From the NCBI RefSeq assembly GCF_017304615.1, contig NZ_JAFKLZ010000001.1, positions 1,116,001 to 1,180,000 on the forward strand: a DNA stretch of 64,000 nt, read 5' to 3'. Each line of letters begins with the position of its first letter. The stretch's first letter is position 1. Both the position numbers and the translations under genes were made by a program. The notes beneath the pieces were generated by a model. It was not told the origin of the DNA. It saw nothing but the letters and a program-made list of their open reading frames with translations, and ran no database searches. Positions 1 to 9,615 of this stretch are shown in pieces. The stretch is from Sphingomonas sp. GTDB taxonomy: Bacteria; Pseudomonadota; Alphaproteobacteria; Sphingomonadales; Sphingomonadaceae.

Positions 1-626
1 TCGCCGCCAACGATCTGGCCGAGCCTTACGTGCTGCGCTCCGGCCGCCGCATCCTCATCCCGGGCGGCACACCGCCGCAGACGCTTGCGGAGCGCGCCGC
101 CGCGTTCAAGATCGACCTGGGTGACATCGCCACCGGCGGCGGCGAGCCTGCTATTCCCGAAGGTGGCCGCGCGCCCCGCGCCGCCAGCGTCGTACGCAAG
201 CCGCTGCCACCCACCGTGCCGATCGCGACGCCCGGCCCGTTCAACGGCGCCTTCGTGTGGCCCGTCTCCACCGGCAACGTCGTCAAGCGGTTCGGCGCAG
301 GCGACAGCGGGGAGCGCAACGACGGCATCAAGATCGCGGTGCCGCTCGGCACGCCGATCAAAGCGTCAGCGGACGGCGTGGTAATCTACACCGCCACCAA
401 CGTCCCAGGCCTCGGCGGGCTGGTGATGGTCAAGCATGGCGACGGCTGGACCAGCGTCTATGGTCATGCCAGCCGCATCCTCGTCCAGCGCGGCCAGGCG
501 GTGAAACGCGGCCAATCGCTCGGGCTGTCGGGGGCGACGGGCTTCGCCGACCGGCCCGAGTTGCACTTCGAGCTGCGCAAGGGGCGTGTCCCGGTCGATC
601 CGCTGAGCGAGTTGCCGAGGCGGTAG
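1..626 (+). CDS. LysM/LytM (M23-fold) murein hydrolase activator, 5' truncated
   Basis: The reading frame is open from base 3 and its start lies before the window. The first visible residues ([12 protein letters not shown]) look like the end of a LysM peptidoglycan-binding module, followed by a Pro/Ala-rich linker and a C-terminal LytM (peptidase M23) fold. The M23 zinc ligands look degenerate: the first motif reads NDGIKI instead of the usual HxGxD, and the HxH motif reads ELHFEL. Such inactive LytM domains occur in the NlpD/EnvC family, which activate cell-wall amidases in the periplasm. The role as an amidase activator is inferred from fold and missing ligands. It ends 25 bases before tyrS on the same strand. 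Confidence 0.85.
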   Translation, partial: AANDLAEPYVLRSGRRILIPGGTPPQTLAERAAAFKIDLGDIATGGGEPAIPEGGRAPRAASVVRKPLPPTVPIATPGPFNGAFVWPVSTGNVVKRFGAGDSGERNDGIKIAVPLGTPIKASADGVVIYTATNVPGLGGLVMVKHGDGWTSVYGHASRILVQRGQAVKRGQSLGLSGATGFADRPELHFELRKGRVPVDPLSELPRR

Positions 627-651
627 TGCGAATGCTACCGGCGCGCGCATC

Positions 652-1875
652 ATGACCTACCAATCCGATCTGCTCCGCCTGCTCGACGAGCGCGGCTACA
701 TTCATCAGATGACCGACGCGGCGGGGCTCGATGCACTCGCCGCCCAGCAGATCGTGCCCGGCTATATCGGCTTCGATCCAACCGCGCCGTCGCTCCATGT
801 CGGCAGCCTGGTGCAGATCATGCTGCTGCGCCGGTTGCAGCAGTCGGGGCACAAGCCGATCGTGCTGATGGGAGGCGGTACCGGCAAGGTCGGCGATCCG
901 AGCTTCAAGGACGAAGCGCGCAAGCTGATGACGGTCGAGACGATCAACGCGAACATCGCTTCGCTGAAGACCGTATTCGCGAAGTTTCTTAAATTCGGCG
1001 ACGGTCCGACCGATGCGGTGATGGTCGACAATGCGGAGTGGCTCGACAAGCTCGAATACCTGCCGTTTCTACGCGACATCGGGCAGTATTTCTCGATCAA
1101 CCGGATGCTCGGGTTCGACTCGGTCAAGCTCCGGCTCGACCGCGAGCAATCACTGTCGTTCCTCGAATTCAACTATATGATCCTTCAGGGCTACGACTTC
1201 CTGGAACTGTCGCGGCGGATGGGATGCCGGCTGCAGATGGGCGGGTCGGACCAGTGGGGGAATATCGTCAACGGCATCGACCTCGCGCGCCGCGCCGACG
1301 GGACCGAGGTGTTCGCCGTGACGACGCCGCTGATCACGACCGCGGACGGCGGCAAGATGGGGAAGACCGCGGCGGGCGCCGTGTGGCTCAACGAGGATGC
1401 GCTGCCAGCCTATGACTATTGGCAGTTCTGGCGGAACACCGACGACCGCGACGTGGGCAAGTTCCTGCGGCTGTTCACCGATTTGCCGCTCGACGAGATA
1501 GCCCGGCTGGAGGCGCTGGAAGGCGCGGAGATCAACCAGGCCAAGATCGTGCTCGCCAACGAAGCTACCGCGATGTGCCGGGGGGCGGATGCCGCGACGC
1601 TGGCGGCAGATACCGCGCGCAGGACTTTCGAGGAGGGTGCGAGCGGCGATGCGTTGCCGACGCTCGCCGTTAGCGGGTCGGTGGGTATCGTCGATGCGCT
1701 GGTCGGTTTGGGCTTCTGCGCATCGAAGGGAGAGGCGCGGCGGTTGATCGCGGGCGGCGGCGCTCGAGTCGACGGCGAGAAGGTCGCGGACGAAACGCTC
1801 GTCATTGAAATGGACGGAAATCCGGTCCGCTTGTCGGCGGGCAAGAAGCATCACGGGCTGCTGACGCCTAATTAA
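652..1875 (+). CDS. tyrS: Tyrosyl-tRNA synthetase
   Basis: This 407-residue cytoplasmic class I synthetase charges tRNA-Tyr with tyrosine. The HIGH-type signature appears as HVGS at residues 49-52 and the KMSKS loop as KMGKT near residue 234. Between them lie the tyrosine-binding Rossmann residues ([12 protein letters not shown] and GGSDQWGNI), and the last 60 residues form an S4 RNA-binding domain. Length matches bacterial TyrRS. It follows the truncated LytM gene closely on the same strand and may be cotranscribed. ATG start with no competing upstream in-frame start. Confidence 0.97.
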   Translation: MTYQSDLLRLLDERGYIHQMTDAAGLDALAAQQIVPGYIGFDPTAPSLHVGSLVQIMLLRRLQQSGHKPIVLMGGGTGKVGDPSFKDEARKLMTVETINANIASLKTVFAKFLKFGDGPTDAVMVDNAEWLDKLEYLPFLRDIGQYFSINRMLGFDSVKLRLDREQSLSFLEFNYMILQGYDFLELSRRMGCRLQMGGSDQWGNIVNGIDLARRADGTEVFAVTTPLITTADGGKMGKTAAGAVWLNEDALPAYDYWQFWRNTDDRDVGKFLRLFTDLPLDEIARLEALEGAEINQAKIVLANEATAMCRGADAATLAADTARRTFEEGASGDALPTLAVSGSVGIVDALVGLGFCASKGEARRLIAGGGARVDGEKVADETLVIEMDGNPVRLSAGKKHHGLLTPN

Positions 1876-1896
1876 AGCATCGTTAACGCCCGTTAA
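1872..1896 (+). promoter_or_regulatory. Candidate CtrA binding site upstream of the PilZ gene
   Basis: The sequence contains TTAA (1872-1875), seven bases, then TTAAC (1883-1887), which is the full alphaproteobacterial CtrA motif TTAA-N7-TTAAC. A third TTAA at 1893-1896 follows with a six-base gap. The site lies just after the tyrS stop and 58-82 bases before the PilZ start. CtrA control is inferred from the motif only. Confidence 0.5.
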
Positions 1897-1953
1897 ATAC
1901 GTTCCTTTTCAAGCTTTTCACACGCGAGTTCCTAGCGTGGCGGCGGAACAGGG

Positions 1954-2286
1954 ATGACGATACCGATGGCCGCAGCCGCAATGGCCTTTACCGACAGACG
2001 CGACGTCCCGCGCGACGAGGTGGATTATCGCGCGCGGGCCTATGGCGCCGATGCGCAGCCGCTGTCGTTGCAGGTCGTCAACATGTCGGCACAGGGCCTG
2101 ATGGCGCGAATCGTCGGCGACCGCCCGGTCGGCGAACGGCTGCGCATCACCTTGCCGGTGGTCGGCGCGATCGGCGCCGAAGTGCGCTGGTCGCTCGGCG
2201 GTCGGATCGGGTGCGAGCTCGACCGGCCAATCGGGATGGCGGAATATTACGAACTGCTCGCCGCGCTGCTGAAGGGCGTGCGCTAA
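1954..2286 (+). CDS. PilZ domain protein, probable c-di-GMP receptor
   Basis: This 110-residue protein is essentially a single PilZ domain. It has an RxxxR motif (R16-DVP-R20) followed by a NxSxxG motif (NMSAQG, about residues 47-52), the two elements that bind cyclic di-GMP, and the typical beta-barrel end with GCEL. It is probably a cytoplasmic c-di-GMP receptor affecting motility or surface behaviour. A CtrA-like site lies upstream, and an EAL phosphodiesterase gene lies 6.5 kb away. Its stop codon overlaps the recG stop on the other strand by four bases. Methionines at residues 5 and 10 are alternative starts. Confidence 0.85.
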   Translation: MTIPMAAAAMAFTDRRDVPRDEVDYRARAYGADAQPLSLQVVNMSAQGLMARIVGDRPVGERLRITLPVVGAIGAEVRWSLGGRIGCELDRPIGMAEYYELLAALLKGVR

Positions 2287-4334
2287 CCCGAGCGGAGAAG
2301 CTGCACCCCGGCATCGCGCTCGAACAGATAGAGCGCAATCCGCGCCGCCTGGCCTCGTGGCCCCGCCAGCCCGCCATCACGATCGATCAGGAGGCGCGCG
2401 TCGTCATTGGCGATGGGCAGCAGCTCGTTGAGCTGCTCCGGCGTCGCGATCCGGAACCCCTGCTCGCCCGATTGCCGGGTGCCGAGCATCTCCCCCGCGC
2501 CGCGCAGCCGCAGATCCTCCTCGGCGATGCGGAAGCCGTCATTGGTCTCGCGCATCAGCGCCAGCCGCGCGCGCGACGTCTCGCTCAGAGTTCCACCGCG
2601 GATCAGCAGGCAGATCGACTTTCCGCTTCCCCGCCCCACGCGTCCGCGCAGCTGGTGGAGTTGCGCCAGTCCGAAGCGGTCGGCATGCTCGATGACGATC
2701 AGGGTCGCATTGGGCACGTCGACACCGACCTCGATCACTGTCGTGGCGACCAGCACGCCGAGCCGCCCGCTCGCGAACGCGGCCATCACCGAATCCTTCT
2801 CGGTGGGCTTCATGCGGCCGTGGACCAGCCCGATGCGGTCGCCGAACCGCGCCTGCAGGGCCGCGGCGCGCGCTTCGGCGGCGGCGAGGTCGGACTTTTC
2901 CGACTCCTCGACCAGCGGGCACACCCAATACGCCTGCCCGTCGGCCTCGAGATGCCGACCGATCCCCTCCACCACCTCGCCCAGCCGATCCTCCGACACC
3001 ACGCGAGTCTCAATTGGCTGGCGGCCCGGCGGCATTTCGTCGAGCCGGCTGACGTCCATTTCGCCATATTGCGCGAGCGTCAACGTGCGCGGAATCGGCG
3101 TCGCGGTCATCGCCAGCAGGTGCGGCGCGTTGCCCTTGTCCTGCAGCAGCATGCGTTGCGCGACGCCGAAACGATGCTGCTCGTCCACGACGACTAACCC
3201 GAGATCCTTGTAAGTCACCGCTTCCTGGAAAATCGCGTGCGTGCCGACCAGAATGTCGATCGACCCATCGGCGAGCCCCATCAGCGTCGATTCGCGTACT
3301 CGCCCCTTATCGCGGCCGGTCAGCACCGCGACGTTTACTGGCAAGCTTGCGAGCATCCGCTGCAACGTTTCGAAATGCTGCCGCGCGAGGATTTCGGTCG
3401 GGGCCAGAAACGCACCCTGCGCCCCCGCCTCTACCGCGATCAGCAGCGCCATCGTCGCGACCAACGTCTTGCCCGATCCGACATCTCCCTGGAGCAGCCG
3501 CAGCATCGGTGAGGATTGCGCCAGGTCACCCTCGATCTCGCGAATCGTCCGCGCCTGCGCGCCCGTCGGCGCATAGGGCAGCTTGAGCATATCCCGCAGC
3601 CGCCTGTCGCTCGCCAGCGCCTTGCCCCGCCGCGCTCGCGACGACGCGCGGACCAGCATGAAGGCGAGCTGGTTGGCGAACAGTTCGTCATAGGCGAGCC
3701 GCTCGCGCGCCTTGGCGTCCGCCGGGTCGGCATGCGCGCGCGCCAGCGAATCGCGCCAATCAGGCCATTGGTGCCGCGATTTCAGTCCCGGCTCGATCCA
3801 TTCGGGCAAATCGGGCGCGCGATCGATCGCCTGATGCGCGAAATCGCCCAGGCGGCGCGAGCTCAGCCCTTCGGACAGCGGATAAATCGCCTCGCGCTCG
3901 CGAAACCCCTCCCCAGCGTCGATCAGATCGGGGTGGATGATCTGGAGCTCCTGCCCATACATCTCCAGCTTGCCCGACATCCGCTTCGGCTCGTTGAGCG
4001 GCAACAGCTTCCGCACCCAGCCCGACGATCCTCCGAAATAGATCAGGCTGACGTAGTTGCCATGCCCGTCGATCGCGTGGACGCGCATCGGCCCGCGCGG
4101 GCTGCTGCTGGTCCTGTAGTCAACCGGCGTCAGCGTGATCGCGATCGTCCGCCCGGCATCCGCCATATCGAGTTCGTCGCGTGGGACTCGATCGATGAAT
4201 CCGGTCGGCAGGTGGAACGCGACATCGACCACGCGGTGCAGCCCGAGCTTGTCGAGCGGCTTGGCCAGCCCCGGCCCGACGCCCTTCAGCGCGGTGACTT
4301 CGGCAAACAGCGGGTTGAGGATGTCGGGGCGCAT
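2283..4334 (-). CDS. recG: ATP-dependent DNA helicase RecG
   Basis: This 683-residue superfamily 2 helicase remodels stalled forks and branched recombination intermediates. An N-terminal wedge/OB domain (about residues 60-140) precedes the helicase core, with Walker A GDVGSGKT at 283-290 and the DEQH box at 384-387, then the C-terminal helicase domain with GRVGRGSGKS and the RecG C-terminal region. Length matches family members. It converges with the PilZ gene, sharing a four-base stop overlap, and is divergent from sdhE-mfd, so two repair helicase genes sit side by side. Confidence 0.97.
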   Translation of the reverse strand: MRPDILNPLFAEVTALKGVGPGLAKPLDKLGLHRVVDVAFHLPTGFIDRVPRDELDMADAGRTIAITLTPVDYRTSSSPRGPMRVHAIDGHGNYVSLIYFGGSSGWVRKLLPLNEPKRMSGKLEMYGQELQIIHPDLIDAGEGFREREAIYPLSEGLSSRRLGDFAHQAIDRAPDLPEWIEPGLKSRHQWPDWRDSLARAHADPADAKARERLAYDELFANQLAFMLVRASSRARRGKALASDRRLRDMLKLPYAPTGAQARTIREIEGDLAQSSPMLRLLQGDVGSGKTLVATMALLIAVEAGAQGAFLAPTEILARQHFETLQRMLASLPVNVAVLTGRDKGRVRESTLMGLADGSIDILVGTHAIFQEAVTYKDLGLVVVDEQHRFGVAQRMLLQDKGNAPHLLAMTATPIPRTLTLAQYGEMDVSRLDEMPPGRQPIETRVVSEDRLGEVVEGIGRHLEADGQAYWVCPLVEESEKSDLAAAEARAAALQARFGDRIGLVHGRMKPTEKDSVMAAFASGRLGVLVATTVIEVGVDVPNATLIVIEHADRFGLAQLHQLRGRVGRGSGKSICLLIRGGTLSETSRARLALMRETNDGFRIAEEDLRLRGAGEMLGTRQSGEQGFRIATPEQLNELLPIANDDARLLIDRDGGLAGPRGQAARIALYLFERDAGVQLLRSG

Positions 4335-4410
4335 AGCTATCTGAAACCGACCCTAGCCCCAGCCGACTGCGCCGAAAAGCGCCGCCGGCCAATTGCCGTT
4401 GGAACTCCGC

Positions 4411-4686
4411 ATGGACCGCGACATTCGCCTCAAACGCCTGCGCTTTCGTTCGTGGCATCGCGGCACCAAGGAAGCCGACCTGATGATCGGGGGATTCTTC
4501 GACCGTCACGGGGCGAGCTGGGACGCGGCGCAGCTCGACTGGTTCGAGGCGCTGCTGGAGGAACAGGACGTCGACATCATGGCCTGGGCGATGGGCACTC
4601 TTCCCTGTCCCGAGCGGTGGGAGGGGGCCATGATGGCTCAGATGCGCGCGCTCGATTTCGTTCCGATAGCCGCGAAGCCCGCATGA
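4411..4686 (+). CDS. sdhE: FAD assembly factor SdhE (succinate dehydrogenase assembly factor 2)
   Basis: This 91-residue protein matches the SdhE/YgfY/SDH5 family, which promotes covalent FAD attachment to the flavoprotein subunit of succinate dehydrogenase. The conserved RGxxE motif is visible as RGTKE, followed by the acidic WFEALLEE and DVDIMAWAMG segments typical of the family. I use the ATG at 4411 rather than the TTG at 4393 because the family begins at this point. Its stop overlaps the mfd start (ATGA), so the two are translationally coupled. Confidence 0.93.
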   Translation: MDRDIRLKRLRFRSWHRGTKEADLMIGGFFDRHGASWDAAQLDWFEALLEEQDVDIMAWAMGTLPCPERWEGAMMAQMRALDFVPIAAKPA

Positions 4687-7600
4687 CCGACCCGCGTAAA
4701 ATTCTATCCGCGACGCAGCCGCTGACGCTGGCGGGCGTCCCGGCGGGATTCCTGCCGGTGCTGCTGGCGGATCTCGCGCGCGCGGCGCCGGCGCGGACGG
4801 TATTGATCGCGCCCGACGACGCGGAGATGCGCAGCGTCGCCTCGACGATAGGCTATTTTGCGCCGGAGATCGAGGTGATCGCATATCCCGCGTGGGACTG
4901 CCTGCCCTACGACCGCGCGAGTCCGACGCTGCGGATCATGGCCGAGCGGCTTGCGGCGCTGCACCGGCTGCAAGCCAAGCCAAAGGGGCCGCAACTGCTC
5001 GTCACGACCGCCAACGCCGCGACGCAGCGCACGCTGACGCCGTTCCGCGTGCGGCAACTGGTCGCGCGGCTGGCGCCCGGCGAGCGGATCGGGCGCGACA
5101 AGCTGGCGGCGTTGCTGTCGGCCAACGGCTATGTCCGCACCGACACGGTCCACGACCAGGGCGAGTTCGCGGTGCGCGGCGGGCTAGTCGACCTGTTCCC
5201 GAGCGGCGAGGAACAGGCGCTGCGGCTCGATTTCTTCGGCGACGAGATCGAGAGCGTGCGCACGTTCGATCCGAGCGATCAGCGCACGACCGGGCGGATC
5301 GATGGTTTTACGTTGCTGCCCGCGTCGGAGGCGCTGCTCGATGACGACTCGATCAAGCGGTTCCGCGCGCGCTATCGCGAGACGTTCGGCGCAACCGCGA
5401 CCGGCGATCCGCTCTATCAGGCAATCAGCGAAGGCCGCCGCCTAGCCGGGATGGAGCATTGGCTGCCGTTGTTCGAGGAGCGGCTGGAGACGCTGTTCGA
5501 TCATATCGGCGACGACGCGCTGGTCGTGTGCGAGGCTGGGGTCACCGCGGCTGCCGAGCAGCGGTTCGAGGCGGTCACCGATTATCACGCCAATCGCGTC
5601 AAGGCGCAGTCGGGCGATCCGGGCAGCTATCGCCCCCTGCCCGCCAACGCTTTGTACCTCACCGCCGACGATTGGTCCGCCAAGCTCGCGACAGCGAAGG
5701 CGCACCTGGCCACGCCGTTCCATGAACCCGAAAGCGCTACCGTTATCGACTTCGACGTCGACGGTCCCCGCGACTTCGCGCCCGAACGCGCGAGCGGCGT
5801 CAACATTTACGAGGCCGTCGTCGAGCACCTCGACAAGCTGCGCAAAGACAAGAAGAAACTGATTCTCGCCAGCTATTCCGCCGGGTCGCGCGAGCGGCTC
5901 GCGGGGTTGCTGCGCGATCACGACCTGACCGGTGCCGTGCTGGTCGACACCTGGCAGGAGGCGCTCGGCGCGGCGGATCGCGGTGTCGCGCTGACGATCC
6001 TGTCGCTCGACCACGGTTTCTCCGCTCCGGACATCGCGTTGCTGACCGAGCAGGATATGCTCGGCGACCGCCTGGTCCGCCGCAACCGGCGCAAGAAATC
6101 GGCCGACGCCTTCCTCGCCGAACTCGCTACGCTGTCGCCCGGCGATCTCGTCGTCCACGCCGATCACGGCATCGGCCGCTACGAAGGGCTGACCCAGATC
6201 CCGGTGCAAAAGGCGCCGCACGATTGCGTCGCGCTGACCTATGCCGGCGGCGACAAGCTCTACGTCCCGGTCGAGAATCTCGAAGTCCTGAGCCGCTACG
6301 GGTCGGACGAAGGCGGCACGCTCGACAAGCTGGGCGGCGAGGCGTGGCAGCGGCGCAAGAGCCGCATGAAGGAGCGCATCCGCGAGATCGCCGGCGAGCT
6401 GATCGCGACCGCGGCGGAGCGCGCGCTCCACCCTGGCGACGTCATCACGCCCGACGAGGCAGGCTATCCGGCGTTCGTCGACCGCTTCCCCTATGAGGAA
6501 ACCGACGACCAGGATCGCGCGATCGACGACGTGCTCGGCGATTTGTCGGCGGGCAAGCCGATGGACCGGCTGGTCGTCGGCGACGTCGGCTTCGGCAAGA
6601 CCGAGGTCGCGCTGCGCGCCGCGTTCGCCGCCGCGATGGCGGGCAAGCAGGTCGCGATCGTGTGCCCCACCACGCTGCTCGCGCGCCAGCATTACAACAA
6701 TTTCGTCACGCGGTTCGAAGGCTTCCCGATCAGGATTGGCCGCCTTTCGCGCCTCGTCGGCACCGCCGAGGCGAAAGCGACGCGCGAGGGCCTCGCCGAC
6801 GGCACGACCGACCTCGTCGTCGGCACGCACGCGATCCTTGCGAAACAGGTCGAGTTCAAGCGGCTCGGCCTCGTCGTGGTCGATGAGGAGCAGCGCTTCG
6901 GCGTCACGCACAAGGAACGCCTCAAGACGCTGCGCGCCGACGTCCATGTCCTCACGCTGACCGCGACGCCGATCCCGCGCACCTTGCAGATGGCGATGTC
7001 GGGCATTCGCGAACTGTCGGTGATCCAGACCCCGCCGGTAGATCGCCTGGCGGTGCGCACCTACGTCATGCCCTGGGACCCGGTCGTGCTGCGCGAAGCG
7101 TTGCTGCGCGAACATTATCGCGGCGGGCAAAGCTTCGTCGTGACGCCGCGCATCAAGGATCTGCCCGATATCGAAGCCTTCCTGCGCGAGCAGGTGCCCG
7201 AAGTCCGCTACGTCGTCGCGCACGGCCAGATGGGCGCGGGCGAAGTCGAGGAGCGGATGTCCGCCTTCTACGACAAGAAATTCGAGGTACTGGTTTCGAC
7301 CACCATCGTTGAATCGGGCCTCGACATCCCCAGCGCCAACACGATGATCGTCCACCGCGCCGACATGTTCGGCCTTGCCCAGCTCTACCAGCTGCGTGGG
7401 CGCGTCGGCCGGTCGAAGACGCGCGCCTATGCCTATATGACGACGCCGCCCAACCGCATCGTCACGGAGACCGCCGACAAGCGCCTGAAGGTGCTGAGCG
7501 ACCTCGACACGATCGGCGCGGGGTTCCAGCTGGCGAGCTACGACCTCGACATTCGAGGTGCCGGCAATCTGCTCGGCGACGAGCAGTCGGGGCATATCCG

Positions 7601-8135
7601 CGAGGTCGGCTACGAACTCTACCAGTCCATGCTCGAGGAGGCGATCATGGAGGCGAAGGCGGGCGGCATAGCAACGCGTCCGCGCGATTTCAGCCCCCAG
7701 ATCACTGTCGATGCGCCAATCATGATCCCGGAGGATTACGTCCCCGACCTCGACCTGCGCATGGGCCTCTATCGCCGCCTCAACGACCTCGACGAACAAG
7801 ACAGCATCGAGGCGTTCGCCGCCGAACTGATCGATCGTTTCGGCCCGTTGCCGGAGGCGACCGCGAACCTGATCAAGCTGATCGAGGTGAAGCTCAACGC
7901 CAAGACGGCGTGCGTCGCCAAGATCGACCTCGGGCCGAAGGGCGCATTGGTCAGCTTCCACGACGACAAGCCGCCGAATGTTGAGGGGCTGCTCGCTTAT
8001 GTCGACCGGCTTAAGGGGGTCGCCAAACTCCGTCCCGACAGCAAACTCGTCATCGCCCGCGAATGGGCCGATCCGCAGGCCCGGTTGAACGGCGCGCTGC
8101 AATTGTCGAAGGGGCTGGCCAAGGCCGCGCTATAA
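4683..8135 (+). CDS. mfd: Transcription-repair coupling factor Mfd
   Basis: This 1150-residue ATP-driven translocase removes RNA polymerase stalled at lesions and recruits UvrA. The N-terminal part is the UvrB-homology module. The RNA-polymerase interaction domain begins near residue 485 (DLVVHADHGIGRYEG). The helicase core has Walker A GDVGFGKT near residue 633 and the DEEQ box near 733, and the C-terminal TRCF domain follows. The frame is open far upstream on this strand, but homology begins at the ATG at 4683, which overlaps the sdhE stop. Length is typical for the family. Confidence 0.97.
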   Translation: MTDPRKILSATQPLTLAGVPAGFLPVLLADLARAAPARTVLIAPDDAEMRSVASTIGYFAPEIEVIAYPAWDCLPYDRASPTLRIMAERLAALHRLQAKPKGPQLLVTTANAATQRTLTPFRVRQLVARLAPGERIGRDKLAALLSANGYVRTDTVHDQGEFAVRGGLVDLFPSGEEQALRLDFFGDEIESVRTFDPSDQRTTGRIDGFTLLPASEALLDDDSIKRFRARYRETFGATATGDPLYQAISEGRRLAGMEHWLPLFEERLETLFDHIGDDALVVCEAGVTAAAEQRFEAVTDYHANRVKAQSGDPGSYRPLPANALYLTADDWSAKLATAKAHLATPFHEPESATVIDFDVDGPRDFAPERASGVNIYEAVVEHLDKLRKDKKKLILASYSAGSRERLAGLLRDHDLTGAVLVDTWQEALGAADRGVALTILSLDHGFSAPDIALLTEQDMLGDRLVRRNRRKKSADAFLAELATLSPGDLVVHADHGIGRYEGLTQIPVQKAPHDCVALTYAGGDKLYVPVENLEVLSRYGSDEGGTLDKLGGEAWQRRKSRMKERIREIAGELIATAAERALHPGDVITPDEAGYPAFVDRFPYEETDDQDRAIDDVLGDLSAGKPMDRLVVGDVGFGKTEVALRAAFAAAMAGKQVAIVCPTTLLARQHYNNFVTRFEGFPIRIGRLSRLVGTAEAKATREGLADGTTDLVVGTHAILAKQVEFKRLGLVVVDEEQRFGVTHKERLKTLRADVHVLTLTATPIPRTLQMAMSGIRELSVIQTPPVDRLAVRTYVMPWDPVVLREALLREHYRGGQSFVVTPRIKDLPDIEAFLREQVPEVRYVVAHGQMGAGEVEERMSAFYDKKFEVLVSTTIVESGLDIPSANTMIVHRADMFGLAQLYQLRGRVGRSKTRAYAYMTTPPNRIVTETADKRLKVLSDLDTIGAGFQLASYDLDIRGAGNLLGDEQSGHIREVGYELYQSMLEEAIMEAKAGGIATRPRDFSPQITVDAPIMIPEDYVPDLDLRMGLYRRLNDLDEQDSIEAFAAELIDRFGPLPEATANLIKLIEVKLNAKTACVAKIDLGPKGALVSFHDDKPPNVEGLLAYVDRLKGVAKLRPDSKLVIAREWADPQARLNGALQLSKGLAKAAL

Positions 8136-8218
8136 TCCAATATAAGCATGGGTCGACAACGGCTTATCGGTAACCCCTGCTTTACCCGAGGGGCGTAGGA
8201 TGGGGACGGGAGGCGCCG

Positions 8219-8734
8219 ATGAACAAGACCGTCCGATTCCAGCGCTGGCGTTTGCTGAGCGCCGCGACGCGTCGGCTCGGCGAGGCGGGTTCGCTCGACG
8301 GGATCCTCGAAATCCTGCGCATCAGCGCACGCGCGATCCTGCAATCCGACGGCGTTGCGGTGGTGCGCCGCGAAGGCGACATGGTCCATTATGTCGGCGA
8401 GGACGCGATCGCGCCGTTATGGTCGGGCCAGCGCTTCCCGATCGCGACCTGTATTTCCGGAATCTCGATGCTCGAACGGCGGATGGTGGTTATCCCGGAC
8501 ATTCGCGTCGATCCGCACGTGCCGCTCAACGCCTATCTGTCGACGTTCGTCGCCAGCATGGCGATGGCGCCGATCGGCCACGGAGCGCCCGTGGCCGCTA
8601 TTGGCGCCTATTGGCGGACGACCGCCCCGATCGAGGAGGATGCGCTGACCTTGCTCGACATGCTGGCGCGGGGCGCAAGCGCACAGCTCGAACGGATCGC
8701 CGACGAACGGCTCCTGTCGCGCATCGCTTCCTAG
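8219..8734 (+). CDS. GAF domain protein
   Basis: This 171-residue protein consists of one GAF domain, a small-molecule or redox sensor fold. Recognisable features are the N-terminal helix with LLSAATRRLGEAGSLDGIL, the central strand pattern and the CISGISMLERRMVVIPDIR segment. There is no output domain. Many sphingomonad GAF proteins of this size are separate proteins that act with histidine kinases or c-di-GMP enzymes. The neighbouring convergent gene encodes an EAL phosphodiesterase and shares a four-base stop overlap with it, but a functional link is only suggested. The ligand is unknown. Confidence 0.8.
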   Translation: MNKTVRFQRWRLLSAATRRLGEAGSLDGILEILRISARAILQSDGVAVVRREGDMVHYVGEDAIAPLWSGQRFPIATCISGISMLERRMVVIPDIRVDPHVPLNAYLSTFVASMAMAPIGHGAPVAAIGAYWRTTAPIEEDALTLLDMLARGASAQLERIADERLLSRIAS

Positions 8735-9537
8735 CTGCCGGCCAGTTCAGCCAACGCGGCGCTGGACAAGGGCGCGGCACAAAGGAAACCCTGGAATATA
8801 TCCGCGCCCGCCTCGGCCAGCAGATCGCGCTGGCGTTGGGTTTCGACCCCCTCGACGATGACCGTCAGTCCCAACGCGCGCGCGATCGCGATCACACCCT
8901 TCACCACCACTTGGCCGCGCAGCGACCCGTCAATGTCGTGCGTCAGCCGAGCGTCGAGCTTGACCACGTCGGCCGGCAGTTCCTTGAGATACGCCAGACT
9001 AGAATAGCCCGTCCCGAAATCGTCGAGCGCGACGCGACATCCGCCCGACCGAAGCGCGTCGAGCACCGCGGCGGCCTTGGCCAGATCGGCGATGAGGTCA
9101 TGCTCGGTCACTTCGATCGTCAGCCGCGACGCCGGAAAGCCGTGCTGCGCCATCCGCGCGAGCAGCACCTCGGCAAACCCCGATCGGGCGAGATCACGCC
9201 CCGTGACGTTGATCGACAGCCGCAAATTGCCGAGCGCAGCGGGCCACGCCGCCGCATCGGCCAGCGCCACATCATGGATTTCGTCGGATACCGCCGCGAT
9301 CAGCTCCGCGCGCTTGGCCGCGGCGAACAGCCGTTCCGCCCCCACCTCGTCCCTGCCCGGCCGACGCCAGCGCGCCAGCGCCTCGGCGCCGACGATCGCG
9401 CCGCTCGCCATCGACACTTGCGGCTGGAACAGCACGACGATTTCGCCACCGCCCAGCGCTGGGGGTAAATGGTCCGAGAGTCGCCGGCCGCGCGGCGTCC
9501 CCTGTTCGTTGGTTTGTCGCCCCGCTGGTCGATGCAT
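8731..9537 (-). CDS. EAL domain cyclic-di-GMP phosphodiesterase
   Basis: This 268-residue protein is a stand-alone EAL domain hydrolysing c-di-GMP to pGpG in the cytoplasm. The catalytic set appears complete: the signature in GAEALARW, the Asn in NVTGRDLA, the Glu in EVTEHDL, the metal-binding DDFGTGYSSL loop, the Lys in VVKLDARL, the late Glu in VIVEGVET and the Gln in FQGF. It should therefore be active. No GGDEF, PAS or membrane segment precedes it. It diverges from moaA and converges on the GAF gene. The first 30 residues are not family-conserved, so the start could lie somewhat later. Confidence 0.9.
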   Translation of the reverse strand: MHRPAGRQTNEQGTPRGRRLSDHLPPALGGGEIVVLFQPQVSMASGAIVGAEALARWRRPGRDEVGAERLFAAAKRAELIAAVSDEIHDVALADAAAWPAALGNLRLSINVTGRDLARSGFAEVLLARMAQHGFPASRLTIEVTEHDLIADLAKAAAVLDALRSGGCRVALDDFGTGYSSLAYLKELPADVVKLDARLTHDIDGSLRGQVVVKGVIAIARALGLTVIVEGVETQRQRDLLAEAGADIFQGFLCAAPLSSAALAELAGS

Positions 9538-9615
9538 CGTCTGTCCTTACGCACCGCGCCCTGTTCGGCCAAGCACTTGTGCGTTTGCGTCGCACCGCCT
9601 AGCTCTCGCCTCACG

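Noticed and set aside
3516-4682. N-terminal extension of mfd
   Set aside because: Open frame only; it overlaps recG and sdhE on other frames and lacks homology. The ATG at 4683 fits Mfd.
5442-8102. 886-codon open frame antisense to mfd
   Set aside because: It has no family resemblance and results from the strong GC3 bias of mfd; the sense strand encodes all Mfd motifs.
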